Assembly (NCBI GenBank): GCA_030642205.1
Contig: DAOWOF010000003.1
Location: 1 to 36,856 of the forward strand
Direction of reading: 5' to 3'
DNA: 36,856 bases
DNA from: Desulfobacteraceae bacterium
GTDB lineage: Bacteria; Desulfobacterota; DSM-4660; Desulfatiglandales; Desulfatiglandaceae
Positions within the stretch are counted from its first letter, which is position 1. Each line of letters opens with the position of its first letter. Made by a program: the position numbers and the translations under genes. The notes under the pieces were generated by a model that had not been told where the DNA came from, made no database searches, and was given only the letters and a program-made list of their open reading frames with translations. This document shows positions 1 to 9,983 of this stretch, piece after piece.

Positions 1-617
1 GACAAAAAAGGTGGATTACCTGTTGCGCATTCATATAAAATTATGCCCAGTGCATACAGATCACTACGATAATCCACATTAAACCGGATTCTGCCGGTTT
101 GTTCAGGTGATAGATAAGGCAAGGTTTCTCGCCGGTATTGATTATCCTGAATAAATCGACTGAACTGGCTGTTATCTGACACTCTGATATCATCAATCAG
201 ACGAATGCGGATCGGGTTTTCCTGAATCAGGATATTGCTGGGTTTAACAGCTTTGTGAATAAATGCCGCCTTGTGGCGAACTGCCAGACAATCAGTCAAT
301 GCAATGCCTATTTCAAGCAAGGTGAGGGTATCGAGCTTTTTGCGTTTTGCCAGCCATTCAGAAAGAATCTGCCCTTTAAAACTGGGGGAAATCAGCAATA
401 GTGCCTCGTCATTATCGGTCTGCAGTTCCGGTATAATCAGGTCTTTGATATTTAACTGTAAAAGATATGCCCTCTGCTGCTCAATATGCTCTTTAATACC
501 CTCTGCAAATTCAGTGCGTATTTTTTTTACAGAAACAGATTCTGTTGTATTTTCATTTTTGGCTAAAAACACTTCTGCTGCCAGGCTTTCACCCAGTTTT
601 TTCTTAATTGTTTCCAT
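1..617 (-). CDS. Partial N-terminal Ser/Thr-kinase-like domain, probably of a large multisensor kinase; truncated by the window edge
   Basis: My reading of the minus strand gives METIKKKLGESLAAEVFLAKN...HKAVKPSNILI...IRLIDDIRVS...PYLSPEQTGRIRFNVDYRSDLYALGIILYECATGNPPF, open at the window edge. The YLSPEQTGR..DYRSDLYxLG motif is typical of the kinase domain in multisensor hybrid kinases. Absent from the supplied ORF track because it runs off the edge. Confidence 0.8.
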   Translation of the reverse strand, partial: METIKKKLGESLAAEVFLAKNENTTESVSVKKIRTEFAEGIKEHIEQQRAYLLQLNIKDLIIPELQTDNDEALLLISPSFKGQILSEWLAKRKKLDTLTLLEIGIALTDCLAVRHKAAFIHKAVKPSNILIQENPIRIRLIDDIRVSDNSQFSRFIQDNQYRRETLPYLSPEQTGRIRFNVDYRSDLYALGIILYECATGNPPFL

Positions 618-770
618 GCTTTTTCCAAAGTATTAATTGATTTTTTGTTAGTTCAGAAGGGAGAGCCTAACTCATTAGATAGTACGAGTCTGGAAGACAT
701 GTAAGCCTGAGTAGATTCGCAACCTGTCGAGTCTCTTTGTATTGGGGTTAAATTGTGAATCAGATACCTG

Positions 771-1514
771 TCAAGGGAATATTAAGTCAGGGGCCGTTTT
801 CACCTTAAAAGCCATCTGCTTTAATATTTTTCCATCCTCTGTAGTGACATTTACTTTCCATAAACCAGCTTTAGCCTTGGTGTTAAGAGTTATCTTGCTC
901 CAGGTTCTCATTCGGGGATATTTGATTTTCAACGAGACGGCGCAATACTTTTTTCCGTTAAGATAATAAGTGTGATTAATGCTTGTCGGCAATGATTTTG
1001 CCCAAATCTCTGTCCAGACAAAAACATATTTGTCCTCTTTAAGGTAAAATATATTTCTAATATCTTTGGGTATTCTATTTTTTATACTGCTGCAAACAGA
1101 GCCTTTGGCTATTTGTAATAATGGTTGAACCTTTTCGTTATCATCCTTGACAGGCAGTGAAATATTTTCTCCATTTGGACCCTCGGATACAGATGTTTTT
1201 AAATTATTTAAAGACTTATTTTTTGTGGCAAGAAATGTTTCTTTTAATACATTTTCTTTTTTCAATGCCTTTTGTTTGTTGAGTTTGATTTTTGGTATGG
1301 TTTTATCTGTCGGAATTTTATTTTGATCATTAGTGATATTATTAGTATGGAAAAAAAAGAATACAATCAAGCTGATAAAAAATAATGTAAGAATGATTTT
1401 TTTCCGAGCTCGATTCTTTTGAGTAATTTGATTTCTTTTTCTTATCAGTCTTAGTTTATTTAATAGATCAAGATCTCGTTTCTCAATTTCTTGTTCTTCC
1501 ATAGATAAAGTCAA
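771..1514 (-). CDS. DUF2914-like protein with an N-terminal transmembrane segment
   Basis: 247 aa; hydrophobic segment KIILTLFFISLIVFFFFH; C-terminal half with VFVWTEIW..INHTYYLNGKK...RTWSKITL...GLWKVNVTTEDGKIL resembles DUF2914. Confidence 0.7.
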   Translation of the reverse strand: MTLSMEEQEIEKRDLDLLNKLRLIRKRNQITQKNRARKKIILTLFFISLIVFFFFHTNNITNDQNKIPTDKTIPKIKLNKQKALKKENVLKETFLATKNKSLNNLKTSVSEGPNGENISLPVKDDNEKVQPLLQIAKGSVCSSIKNRIPKDIRNIFYLKEDKYVFVWTEIWAKSLPTSINHTYYLNGKKYCAVSLKIKYPRMRTWSKITLNTKAKAGLWKVNVTTEDGKILKQMAFKVKTAPDLIFP

Positions 1515-1581
1515 TCCTTCATCTGTTTGGGGAAAACAACTCTTGCTGTTCTTCCAGCATGTTATTGAGACTTTCAGCCCC

Positions 1582-2565
1582 TTATTCTATCAAAAGGATT
1601 TCTCCTTTTAAAAAAAATTGTTCAAACATACGGTTAAAGCCTGTCCATGATCCCTCGTGCCGATCCTGTGCCATAAAGCGATCAAGACCATTGATTTTGG
1701 CATCCAGGTCATCTATCAAATTAATAGCAATTGCTTCCAGAAATTTTGGTTTTTTAGGAGATCCAAATTCATACTGGCCATGATGACTCAGGATTATATG
1801 CTTTAAGCGAAGGGCTAAATCAGGGGGAAAATCTTTTATTTTAGCTATTTTGTCATCCAGCATCTGGACTCCGATAACTAAATGTCCAAGCAGCCGGCCT
1901 TCATCAGTATAATTGATATTTGTTTTTATCTCCAGCTCACGAACCTTTCCAATATCATGTAAAAAAGCGGCAGTAATCAAGATATCCTTATCCAGTTGAG
2001 GATAATGACCTGATACTAGTATCGCAAGCCTGCAAACAGATAAAGAGTGTTCCAGGAGTCCTCCCAGATAACTATGGTGAAAATTTTTGGCAGCGGGCGT
2101 CCTCTCAAAGAGAAGCATAAAGTCATGGTCAGACAGGAAACTTTCCGCTAAGGTTTTTAAATGAGGATTCTTGACATCACGGATAATAATTCCGAGATCA
2201 TTAATCATTTTTTTTGTGTTAGAGGAGGTAGCCTCCATAAATAAACCAGGGTCAATTTCTTTATCAGAGCGCTTTAAGTTAGTAATTGTAATCTGTATTT
2301 GTCCCCTGTAAGAACTCGCGTGACCCGTAATAGATATAATATCTCCTTCCTTAAACAGGGCTCCCAGCTCTTTTGCTTTATCCCATACCTTGGCATCAAG
2401 TTCACCGGTGCGGTCAGATAGACTGAGGCTGATGAAAGGCTTGCCATTCCTGGTTGTTCCCAGTTGTTTCAGTTTTACCAGATAGTAGTCCTTAACACTG
2501 GCTCCTTCAATTATGTCTTTGATCCAAATATGAGTTGTTGTTTTGTTGTTTGTATTTGTTGTCAT
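1582..2565 (-). CDS. YhaM-family 3'-5' exoribonuclease (OB-fold plus HD domain)
   Basis: 327 aa; N-terminal OB-like region (ISLSLSDRTGELDAKVWD) and HD motif (HHSYLGGLLEHSLSVCRLA...AAFLHDIGKVRE...HIILSHHGQYEFGSPKKP), which is the YhaM architecture. Confidence 0.85.
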   Translation of the reverse strand: MTTNTNNKTTTHIWIKDIIEGASVKDYYLVKLKQLGTTRNGKPFISLSLSDRTGELDAKVWDKAKELGALFKEGDIISITGHASSYRGQIQITITNLKRSDKEIDPGLFMEATSSNTKKMINDLGIIIRDVKNPHLKTLAESFLSDHDFMLLFERTPAAKNFHHSYLGGLLEHSLSVCRLAILVSGHYPQLDKDILITAAFLHDIGKVRELEIKTNINYTDEGRLLGHLVIGVQMLDDKIAKIKDFPPDLALRLKHIILSHHGQYEFGSPKKPKFLEAIAINLIDDLDAKINGLDRFMAQDRHEGSWTGFNRMFEQFFLKGEILLIE

Positions 2566-2710
2566 AAATAAAATAACAGCCAGGGAGATTGTCCAGGGCG
2601 GTCTTTGCTCCTTAAAGATAAATAAAAATGGCGAAAGTTATTCGTTTGATATTCCATCTCTGAGCCTGCCTGTGCATTGGACACAAACAGGCTTAGGGAT
2701 CGCTCAAATG

Positions 2711-4006
2711 TTAGTCATCAAAGTCCCCTTCAGGCCCTTGATTCACCTCCAGTTTACTGGCTTTTTTAATAATTTCAGCTTCTGTCCACTCAGCAGGATC
2801 CAGGATGCGCCCAACTTTGGATCCCAAGTCATATGATCCTGCCTTTAAAATGGCGTCAATAGCCAGAGGCGCGGTATCTTGCGCGTTAAAAACATTTACA
2901 AGCAGATCATATATAAAATCTTCAACCGCCTTTGACATCCTTTCCCGCACATCTTGAGGCTGACCCAGGATCTTATTCTCAAAAAGGAGATTTAATTTTT
3001 TATAATTGCCCCCCTTTATTCCCTTGGATTCGGCATATTCCACCATCTCTGACCATGTTTCCTTGTTTACTCCTTTGCCTGACATTTTGATAAAGTCCCC
3101 ATTATTATCAAGCTGGGCATTTCCATATTCGTTTACCTTAACTCCCCAGCTAATCATCTGGAGGGCAGTGGCCACATTTGCCTTGGTGGTGTTGGTGTTT
3201 TCCGTGATATCCCTTAACCTCTCAGAATTATTTCCGGAGGTGCCATGCTGCGCGCCAGAGATTCCATATTTGGCCAATGCGTTATGGATTTCCGTAGTCA
3301 ATGGAACCTGTATCCCCATGTCACTTGCCTCTATTCCATGAGTCGTTCCATTGTTTAAGGCGATCCAATCCGGAAAAATATCATGGGCATTAAGACCCTG
3401 GATTAAAAAAGAAGCTTCGTCTTTTGTGGAAAGTCCCTGGGTCCCCTTGATTTCTCCTACTTCAGTTTCATAACCTGCCCACTTTGGAACATAGGGAGCA
3501 AGAGCAATATTTGCTAAAAGATTCTTATCATCAGGCAGATGAGAAGCATCAATAGCAATGGAGGTTATCCCCGCATCAAACATGGATGGAATTTCAACCG
3601 TTCCTTGTTCCACATCTTTGTCGCTCTTTATGCCATAATGGTCTGCATGGATGGCTACAGGTACTGTTATAGCAAGTTCATTCATTGTCGCGTCAACTTG
3701 TCGCGCAAGGTTCCAAAAACTGGGGGCACAATAGGCATTTGCTCCGCCTTCAGATTTGGCAATTTCTATTATGACCGCAGCGTTGGCGCGTTGAGCCGCT
3801 TTCAGGATTCCACGAATTACTGCATTGCTGCGGCCATTAGCAGCTATAGTCATTGCCTTGCCTTTTGCAAGCAAAGCCCTGTCAATAACCTTTCCGCTTA
3901 CTATTAATGCCCTGGAATTGGGGAATAAATTAACAATATTAGGCGGCCGACCAATTTTGAGAGCATTTTTAAACTGATTATCTGCATTAGTATTCTTAGA
4001 AGACAT
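2711..4006 (-). CDS. Divergent class II fructose-bisphosphate aldolase-like protein
   Basis: 431 aa; class II aldolase hallmarks VAIHADHYG, GYETEVGEIKG, LNNGTTHG, SGAQHGTSGNN; longer than typical FbaA. Confidence 0.75.
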   Translation of the reverse strand: MSSKNTNADNQFKNALKIGRPPNIVNLFPNSRALIVSGKVIDRALLAKGKAMTIAANGRSNAVIRGILKAAQRANAAVIIEIAKSEGGANAYCAPSFWNLARQVDATMNELAITVPVAIHADHYGIKSDKDVEQGTVEIPSMFDAGITSIAIDASHLPDDKNLLANIALAPYVPKWAGYETEVGEIKGTQGLSTKDEASFLIQGLNAHDIFPDWIALNNGTTHGIEASDMGIQVPLTTEIHNALAKYGISGAQHGTSGNNSERLRDITENTNTTKANVATALQMISWGVKVNEYGNAQLDNNGDFIKMSGKGVNKETWSEMVEYAESKGIKGGNYKKLNLLFENKILGQPQDVRERMSKAVEDFIYDLLVNVFNAQDTAPLAIDAILKAGSYDLGSKVGRILDPAEWTEAEIIKKASKLEVNQGPEGDFDD

Positions 4007-4190
4007 AGCGACCCTCCTTTAGAGTTTTTTTAGGTTATTTTTATTTTGATATAATTGTACGCATCTTTACGAGCAGTTTTCGTTTAGATTCTATTTAAGT
4101 GGCTTTTATGAATAAAATTTGAGTCAGATATAAAAAGATGGTCATTCGGAAATAAATAACAGGCAATATGGCAAGTACTGATAACATGTC

Positions 4191-5240
4191 TCATTTATGT
4201 GGTTCCACAATAACTTTAATAGATTCATGGTCTAATGGCGAGCTGACCATTTTGAAACCCTTTGGACCATCCTGCATTGCCAAGGTATGAGTTACTGTCT
4301 TTAAGACCGGAATGGTCCGGGCCTTGATCATTTTCAGAGCAGTGCTGCAATCGTAAGGCGCTCCGGCATAAGTGCTTGTACATGTAATCTCTGTCCGCCA
4401 GAAAAGGTCGTTAATGGTACACGGAATCATGGCTTCTTCGGCAGCTCCTCCAAAAAAAAGGATTGTGCCGCCTCTTTCAACTGCCTTAAAGGCCAAAGGC
4501 AAAAAGCCATCGAAACATATAATTACAAGGTCGGCCAACAGGCCTCCATTTGCGTCACGCAGAGCTTCAGTCAGGTTTTCGTTAAAAGGCAGGGATAAAT
4601 GGGCTCCCATTTTTTTCGCCATTTTCAGTCGAAATTGAATGGTATCCACAGCCACTACCAGGCCTGCTCCCAGGGCGCGGGCAAGACCAATATGAAGCAG
4701 ACCCGATATGCCGCTCCCTAAAACCAAAACTGTCTGGCCTGGCTTCAAACGGGCCATCCTTTGTCCACGCAAGACACAGGCTAAAGGTTCCATAAAAGTA
4801 GCTTGATTAAAGGATACTTCCGGCTGGATATGAAAAAGACCACGATCGACATTAATGGCGGGGACACGGATATATTCGGCAAATCCTCCCGGCTCAAAAT
4901 GGGTGCCTCTTAAAAGCGTGTCACACATGGTATGATGTCCGTTAAGACAGTAATGGCATGTATTGCAAGGGACATGATGAGTGGCCGCCGCATGATCGCC
5001 CACCTGAAATCGGGAAACATTCTTTCCAATCTCAACCACTTCACCTGCCACTTCATGCCCAAGTACCAGTGGAACCTTGTCCCGCCGATACCATTCCATA
5101 ACATCACTGCCACAGATCCCGCTTGCCATTACTTTTAAAAGAACTTCATCCGGGCCAATCTCGGGGATGGGTAATTCCTCCAGGCGAACATCATTATTGC
5201 TATAATACATCAAGGCACGCATTTTTTTATTTGGAGGCAT
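4191..5240 (-). CDS. Zinc-dependent alcohol dehydrogenase (medium-chain, sorbitol/threonine dehydrogenase-like)
   Basis: 349 aa; GICGSDVMEWY, GHEVAGEVVEIG, CNTCHYCLNGHHTMCD structural Zn site, and a Rossmann motif (VLVLGSGISGLLHIGLARALGA). Confidence 0.88.
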   Translation of the reverse strand: MPPNKKMRALMYYSNNDVRLEELPIPEIGPDEVLLKVMASGICGSDVMEWYRRDKVPLVLGHEVAGEVVEIGKNVSRFQVGDHAAATHHVPCNTCHYCLNGHHTMCDTLLRGTHFEPGGFAEYIRVPAINVDRGLFHIQPEVSFNQATFMEPLACVLRGQRMARLKPGQTVLVLGSGISGLLHIGLARALGAGLVVAVDTIQFRLKMAKKMGAHLSLPFNENLTEALRDANGGLLADLVIICFDGFLPLAFKAVERGGTILFFGGAAEEAMIPCTINDLFWRTEITCTSTYAGAPYDCSTALKMIKARTIPVLKTVTHTLAMQDGPKGFKMVSSPLDHESIKVIVEPHK

Positions 5241-5269
5241 CTATCGAGTTTCCTCATAGACAAATAATC

Positions 5270-6166
5270 TTAGTTTGATTCGTGTTTTAATGTCTCATAA
5301 ATGTCTAAAGCCTGCTTTGGTGTGATTTTATCATGAATTATAGAGTTTAATGCTTTCATCATAGCAACTGGATGCGGATTCTGCCAGATATTTCTTCCCA
5401 AATTCACCCCAATAGCTCCTTTTTTTATTCCATCGTAGACAAAATCAAAAGCCTCTAACTCTGTCTCACATTTGGGGCCACCCGCGATTACCACCGGCAC
5501 AGGACAGCCCGTTGTTACCTTTTCAAAGTCTTCATCGCAATAATAGGTCTTGACAATTTTAGCGCCTAACTCGGCAGCGATTCGGCAGGCTAGAGATAAA
5601 TAGCGTGCGGTTCGTTTCTCTAATTCTTTCCCAACAGCAGTTACAGCCATAACCGGGACACCGCATTCCTCGCATTTGTCTACTAACCGGGCAAGGTGTT
5701 CCAGGGAGTCTTTTTCGTATTCACTGCCCACAAAGATTGATATTCCCACCGCCGCGACATTAAGGCGGACAATTTCTTCAATGGAAGTAGTAAGGACTTC
5801 GTTAGCAAGATCTTTTCCTATTACACTGGTTCCTCCGGATACCCTGAGAATAATCGGAGTTTTAATATCCGGGCTTACAGCTGCGCGTAAAACTCCTCTG
5901 GTAACAAAGAGGCCGTCTGCGAAAGGAATCAGATCTTTTATTGTTTCCCCAGGCCTTTCCAGACAGCGGGTTGGCCCCTGGAAATATCCATGATCAATTG
6001 GCAGAAACTGACAATGGCCATCATCTTTGATAAGCCTTGATAAACGATTTCTCATTCCCCAATCAAGATTATCCGCGCCTTTTATTGTTTTTTTCCCTGA
6101 TTCTTTTTCAAGGGGGGGCAATTCATCCATTTTTCTGGGTTCCAAAAGATTTTGCGCGTCCGGCAT
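5270..6166 (-). CDS. LsrF/DhnA-family aldolase-like protein (3-hydroxy-5-phosphonooxypentane-2,4-dione thiolase-like)
   Basis: 298 aa; LDWGMRNRLSRLI..., PIDHGYFQGPTRCLERPGETIKDLIPFADGLFVTRGVLRAAV, KTYYCDEDFEKV, CPVPVVIAGGPK, HPVAMMKA closely match LsrF as recalled from established knowledge. Confidence 0.82.
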   Translation of the reverse strand: MPDAQNLLEPRKMDELPPLEKESGKKTIKGADNLDWGMRNRLSRLIKDDGHCQFLPIDHGYFQGPTRCLERPGETIKDLIPFADGLFVTRGVLRAAVSPDIKTPIILRVSGGTSVIGKDLANEVLTTSIEEIVRLNVAAVGISIFVGSEYEKDSLEHLARLVDKCEECGVPVMAVTAVGKELEKRTARYLSLACRIAAELGAKIVKTYYCDEDFEKVTTGCPVPVVIAGGPKCETELEAFDFVYDGIKKGAIGVNLGRNIWQNPHPVAMMKALNSIIHDKITPKQALDIYETLKHESN

Positions 6167-6197
6167 GTCATATTCCTCCTGTAATCATAAATAAATC

Positions 6198-7700
6198 CTA
6201 ACGTTCATCAAGCTTTAGTTCTTTTGCTATGGCTGTTGCTGTTTCTTTGATAAAATGTTTCATCTCATCACCTTCCAGGGGGTGGCCTTGCTCCGGATAT
6301 TTTTTTATCTTGGAAGAAGCAATCAATTTAGGAGCATTTTTCAGGTCTTCTCTTGGATGTACCTCAAAATCAGATCCAAAACTATTATTAAAATACATTT
6401 CCTGGAAACTGGCAAATTTAATAATATGAGCAGTTGAATTCAATACCCCCACTTCGTCCTGTTTCACATAACCCAATTCGACCGCTTTTTTTAAGCCAGC
6501 CATGGATTCCCCCCCCTGGGTACAAGCAATATTGCCATTACGATTAGCAATAATCATGCAATCCATGATCTCTTGCTCTGTTACCTGAATCACAAAGACT
6601 TTTTCCTTCCTGGCCTTTTGGTTATATCTGTTTACAAGCTCAATGACCCTTGGCATTGAAACAGGGTTGCCGATCATGGCTGCCTGGGCTACACTTGGAC
6701 GAACTGTAACCGGGACAAATTTTCTTTTATCAGGAGATTTTTCTTTGTAATAGTGATAGACAGGATCCGCGTGTTCCGATTGGACACCGATTATTTTTGG
6801 TAAACTATTGATGATTCCTGCCTCAAAGAATTTTAGGAATCCGCTCATAATAGCAGTAATATTCCCTGCATTGCCGATAGGAACTATAACTGCCTTGTTT
6901 TCTACCTGGTAATCAAAATCCTGTGATATCTCAAATGCAAATGATTCCTGCCCCAGGATACGCCAGCTATTTTTTGAGTTCAAAAGTGCGACCTGGTATT
7001 TTTCAGCCAGGGATTCTACAACCTTCATGCAATCATCAAAGACACCTGGAATTTCAAGGACCTTCGCTCCACTGCCGAGGGGCTGAGAAAGCTGCTGAGG
7101 AGTAACTTTTCCCCGGGGCAGGATTACTGCCGATTTAATAAAATCCCCCAGATAGGACGCATAGAGCGCCGCTGAAGCTGAAGTATCCCCGGTAGAAGCG
7201 CAAATAGCCAGGATTTTAGCGCTGTTATTCTTCCTGGCAAGATGATTAATGTAGCTCAAGGCACAGGCCATGCCTCTGTCTTTAAAGGAAGCTGATGGAT
7301 TCAGGCCATCATTTTTAAAATAAAATTCAATCCCTATCATTTCCTTTAGGCGGCTGTTGCTTTTCACCAGAGGAGTATGACCCTCTCCAAGATAGATGAT
7401 GTCATCCAGAGGTATGACAGGCGCAATAAATTCATAATAGCGAAAAATACCTTTTAAGGCCTGATGATTTAACATCTTGCGATAATCAAAAAGCATTCGC
7501 CAGTGACTGCCGCTTAAAGAAATAAGCTCAGCGTGATTTTTATTATATAAAAGAAATACCGAGCCACAATCAGGACAGGTATAATGGAGTTGATTGGCAT
7601 CCATCTCCTGCTGGCAACCAAGGCAGCGATAAACCATCTCCCCTTTTGGCTCAGGGATCAAATATGGGCGGATAGCTTTTGGGAATTGTTCAATGTTCAC
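6198..7700 (-). CDS. thrC: Threonine synthase with N-terminal zinc-ribbon
   Basis: 500 aa; CLGCQQEMDANQLHYTCPDCG zinc-ribbon, PLP motif NPSASFKDRGMACALS, CASTGDTSASAALYAS, PIGNAGNITAIMSG. Confidence 0.88.
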   Translation of the reverse strand: MNIEQFPKAIRPYLIPEPKGEMVYRCLGCQQEMDANQLHYTCPDCGSVFLLYNKNHAELISLSGSHWRMLFDYRKMLNHQALKGIFRYYEFIAPVIPLDDIIYLGEGHTPLVKSNSRLKEMIGIEFYFKNDGLNPSASFKDRGMACALSYINHLARKNNSAKILAICASTGDTSASAALYASYLGDFIKSAVILPRGKVTPQQLSQPLGSGAKVLEIPGVFDDCMKVVESLAEKYQVALLNSKNSWRILGQESFAFEISQDFDYQVENKAVIVPIGNAGNITAIMSGFLKFFEAGIINSLPKIIGVQSEHADPVYHYYKEKSPDKRKFVPVTVRPSVAQAAMIGNPVSMPRVIELVNRYNQKARKEKVFVIQVTEQEIMDCMIIANRNGNIACTQGGESMAGLKKAVELGYVKQDEVGVLNSTAHIIKFASFQEMYFNNSFGSDFEVHPREDLKNAPKLIASSKIKKYPEQGHPLEGDEMKHFIKETATAIAKELKLDER

Positions 7701-8047
7701 TATTTTAATCCTTAATATATTGATGATGTCGTAAAAAGAATAAATTACAAGGAGTAGCGATAGTTTTTTAATATCAGATCGTACCCTATTTAAATTTCCT
7801 GATTTTCATTCAAATACTATCTAACCAGATTGATAAAATTAAGGCAAAGAAAATCCTTGTTTTTGCAACAAAATATCTGAGCCCGCAATTTCGTGTGATC
7901 TTTGTCCTGCATGTATTTATTCCCTCAGGGATATAGTTGAGTAAATTTTATATCATTGACCTCAATTGTAGAAAAACGCATAGTTATCCAGCGGGTTTTT
8001 CCTTCACGATTTCTTATATCAAATATCAGGAGGAATAGGTATTGTTC

Positions 8048-8076
8048 TTGACAAAAAAATATTGTAATGTTACACA
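8048..8076 (+). promoter_or_regulatory. Candidate sigma70-type promoter for the rpsF operon
   Basis: TTGACA at 8048-8053, 17-nt spacer, weak -10-like TACACA at 8071-8076. The -10 match is poor. Confidence 0.3.
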
Positions 8077-8100
8077 GAAAAATTTAATTTCATACTCCTT

Positions 8101-8156
8101 GTTCCATAAATTTGTGAAAAGGAACCCTATTTTTTTAATTACCAGACCGAAAGGAG
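8101..8156 (+). promoter_or_regulatory. Candidate rpsF leader: weak hairpin plus U-tract, then CCG and Shine-Dalgarno
   Basis: GTTCC...GGAAC (8101-8105/8121-8125) followed by TATTTTTTT (8129 on), then CCGAAAGGAG (8147-8156) just before the rpsF ATG. CCG near the RBS is reminiscent of the known S6:S18 leader motif. No fold was computed. Confidence 0.3.
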
Positions 8157-8165
8157 CCCATCTAT

Positions 8166-8567
8166 ATGAGGTATTATGAAACACTTTATCTCCTCAAGCC
8201 AAACCTGACAGATGAAGATTACCAAGAGACTGTAAATAAATTCAATAATCTTATCGACCAATACAAAGGCGTACGTATTAAGGTTGATGAATGGGGCAAA
8301 AAGACATTAGCCTATGAAGTTGAAAAATTTAGCAAAGGCTTTTATATATTGGTCAACTATTGCGCTGAACCGGAAATAAATGATAAGCTTAACAGAGCAT
8401 TTAAATTGGACGACAGGGTCCTGAAATATCAAACCATCAAGCTAAGTGATAATGCAAATCTGGAAGAACTCAAGCCCAAAGAAGAGGATGATGAAGGGGC
8501 AGAAATAACCGATTCCGAAAATAAAGAGCAAGTAACTTCAAATCAAGAGGCTGACAATGGCATTTAA
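8166..8567 (+). CDS. rpsF: 30S ribosomal protein S6
   Basis: [26 protein letters not shown]...[19 protein letters not shown] pattern; followed by rpsR and rplI. Confidence 0.95.
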   Translation: MRYYETLYLLKPNLTDEDYQETVNKFNNLIDQYKGVRIKVDEWGKKTLAYEVEKFSKGFYILVNYCAEPEINDKLNRAFKLDDRVLKYQTIKLSDNANLEELKPKEEDDEGAEITDSENKEQVTSNQEADNGI

Positions 8568-8805
8568 TCAGGGCAGAAATTCGTTTAAAAGGACCTATCA
8601 TCGAAGGAAAGTATGTAAATTTTGTGCGGACAGCAGTCTTGTAATTGATTATAAGGAGGTCAAAACCCTGCTATATTTTACTACTGAAAGGGGCAAAATT
8701 ACCCCCTGCAGGATATCAGGGACTTGCGCCAAGCATCAACGCCGATTGGCCCAAGCTATTAAAAGGGCAAGAAAAATGGCCTTATTACCTTATACCAATG
8801 TCTAA
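8557..8805 (+). CDS. rpsR: 30S ribosomal protein S18
   Basis: 82 aa; [65 protein letters not shown]. Confidence 0.97.
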   Translation: MAFNQGRNSFKRTYHRRKVCKFCADSSLVIDYKEVKTLLYFTTERGKITPCRISGTCAKHQRRLAQAIKRARKMALLPYTNV

Positions 8806-8877
8806 GAGAAGAAATTACGAAAGGCATGGACAGGTAAGTAATTGAATTTCAAACATTGTGCCTGAGAATAAATTGAT

Positions 8878-9810
8878 ATGTCAAATCTGCTGGGCTGTGT
8901 ATGCTGGGCTATCTTTCTGCTTTTAGCATCCGCATGGACACCTATTTTTGGTCCTTTTTTTAGTTTGCTAACTCCGTTGCCATTTCTATATTATTCGAGC
9001 AAATTTGGTCCTTATCAGGCCATGAAACTGGTTATACTCACCGCTCTTATTATTGCAATCATCGCAAATTTGTTAGGGCAATTACGAATCATTCTTGTTC
9101 TTCTGGAGTTCAGTGCCCTGGGCCTTGTTCTGGCAGAATTTTTCCGGCGAAATATTAGCTTTGGACACACTATTTTAGTGTCTACTATATTTATGCTGCT
9201 GGTAGGTATGGGGGCTCTTTTTTTTGTTGGGCTTAACAGGGATATGAGTATTTCAGAGATGTTAATTCATTATTTTGATAATCATATTCAAGCTACCTTT
9301 AAGACTTACCAGGAGATTGGGATCAATAATGAAAGTGAATTGCAATTAGAATCCTTTAAAAAGAATTTTATAAGTATTATCTCAAAAATTTATCCTTCAC
9401 TGATTATTATTGGAACAGGTTTTACTGTTTGGTTCAATATTGTTATTGCTAAGCCCTTTTTTGGATTAAGGAATCTGGATTATCCGGATTTTGGGCCTTT
9501 AGATCGTTGGAAAGCCCAGGATACACTGGTTTGGGGGGTTATTGCCTCTGGTGTTGTTTTATTTTTATCATCAGGATATTTTAGCTTTATAGCTATCAAT
9601 GCCTTGATAGTAATGATGGTTATATATCTATTTCATGGGATATCTATTGTTTTATTTTATCTGAATAAATACCATATACCATCATGGGTTAGAATTGGAG
9701 TTTATTTGTTAATTATCATTCAACACTTCTTTTTAGCAATTTTAGCCCTTATGGGGCTCTTTGACCAGTGGATGGATTTCAGGAAAATACATAAAAAAAC
9801 AGATAGCTGA
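8878..9810 (+). CDS. DUF2232 (YybS-like) polytopic membrane protein
   Basis: 310 aa, multiple hydrophobic segments; lies between rpsR and rplI, the usual position for this family. Confidence 0.75.
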   Translation: MSNLLGCVCWAIFLLLASAWTPIFGPFFSLLTPLPFLYYSSKFGPYQAMKLVILTALIIAIIANLLGQLRIILVLLEFSALGLVLAEFFRRNISFGHTILVSTIFMLLVGMGALFFVGLNRDMSISEMLIHYFDNHIQATFKTYQEIGINNESELQLESFKKNFISIISKIYPSLIIIGTGFTVWFNIVIAKPFFGLRNLDYPDFGPLDRWKAQDTLVWGVIASGVVLFLSSGYFSFIAINALIVMMVIYLFHGISIVLFYLNKYHIPSWVRIGVYLLIIIQHFFLAILALMGLFDQWMDFRKIHKKTDS

Positions 9811-9983
9811 TTTTGAAATGTTTAGAATCAATTTCAAAAATATGCAATTTTGGCCAGGATCAAGGTATTGTGCCATTGATGTTCAGAGCCAGCAAAGAAA
9901 AGCGTCATTTGGGCCTTTTGAGATATAATAAGGCATAATATTAAAAGAATTTAAAAAACCCTCTTAATGGGAGGAACTGTAAT

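Noticed and set aside
271-636. ORF-track 121-aa plus-strand ORF
   Set aside because: Antisense to the recognisable kinase-like frame on the minus strand (1-617); no family signal.
3006-3907. Plus-strand ORFs 3006-3341 and 3539-3907
   Set aside because: Lie antisense inside the well supported class II aldolase gene; composition reflects the opposite strand.
4372-5138. ORFs 4372-4638, 4910-5113 and 4932-5138
   Set aside because: Overlap the Zn-alcohol dehydrogenase gene in other frames with no homology signal.
5270-6166. Complete AI-2 (Lsr) degradation operon
   Set aside because: Only an LsrF-like gene is present; no LsrK, LsrR, LsrG or Lsr transporter genes in the window.
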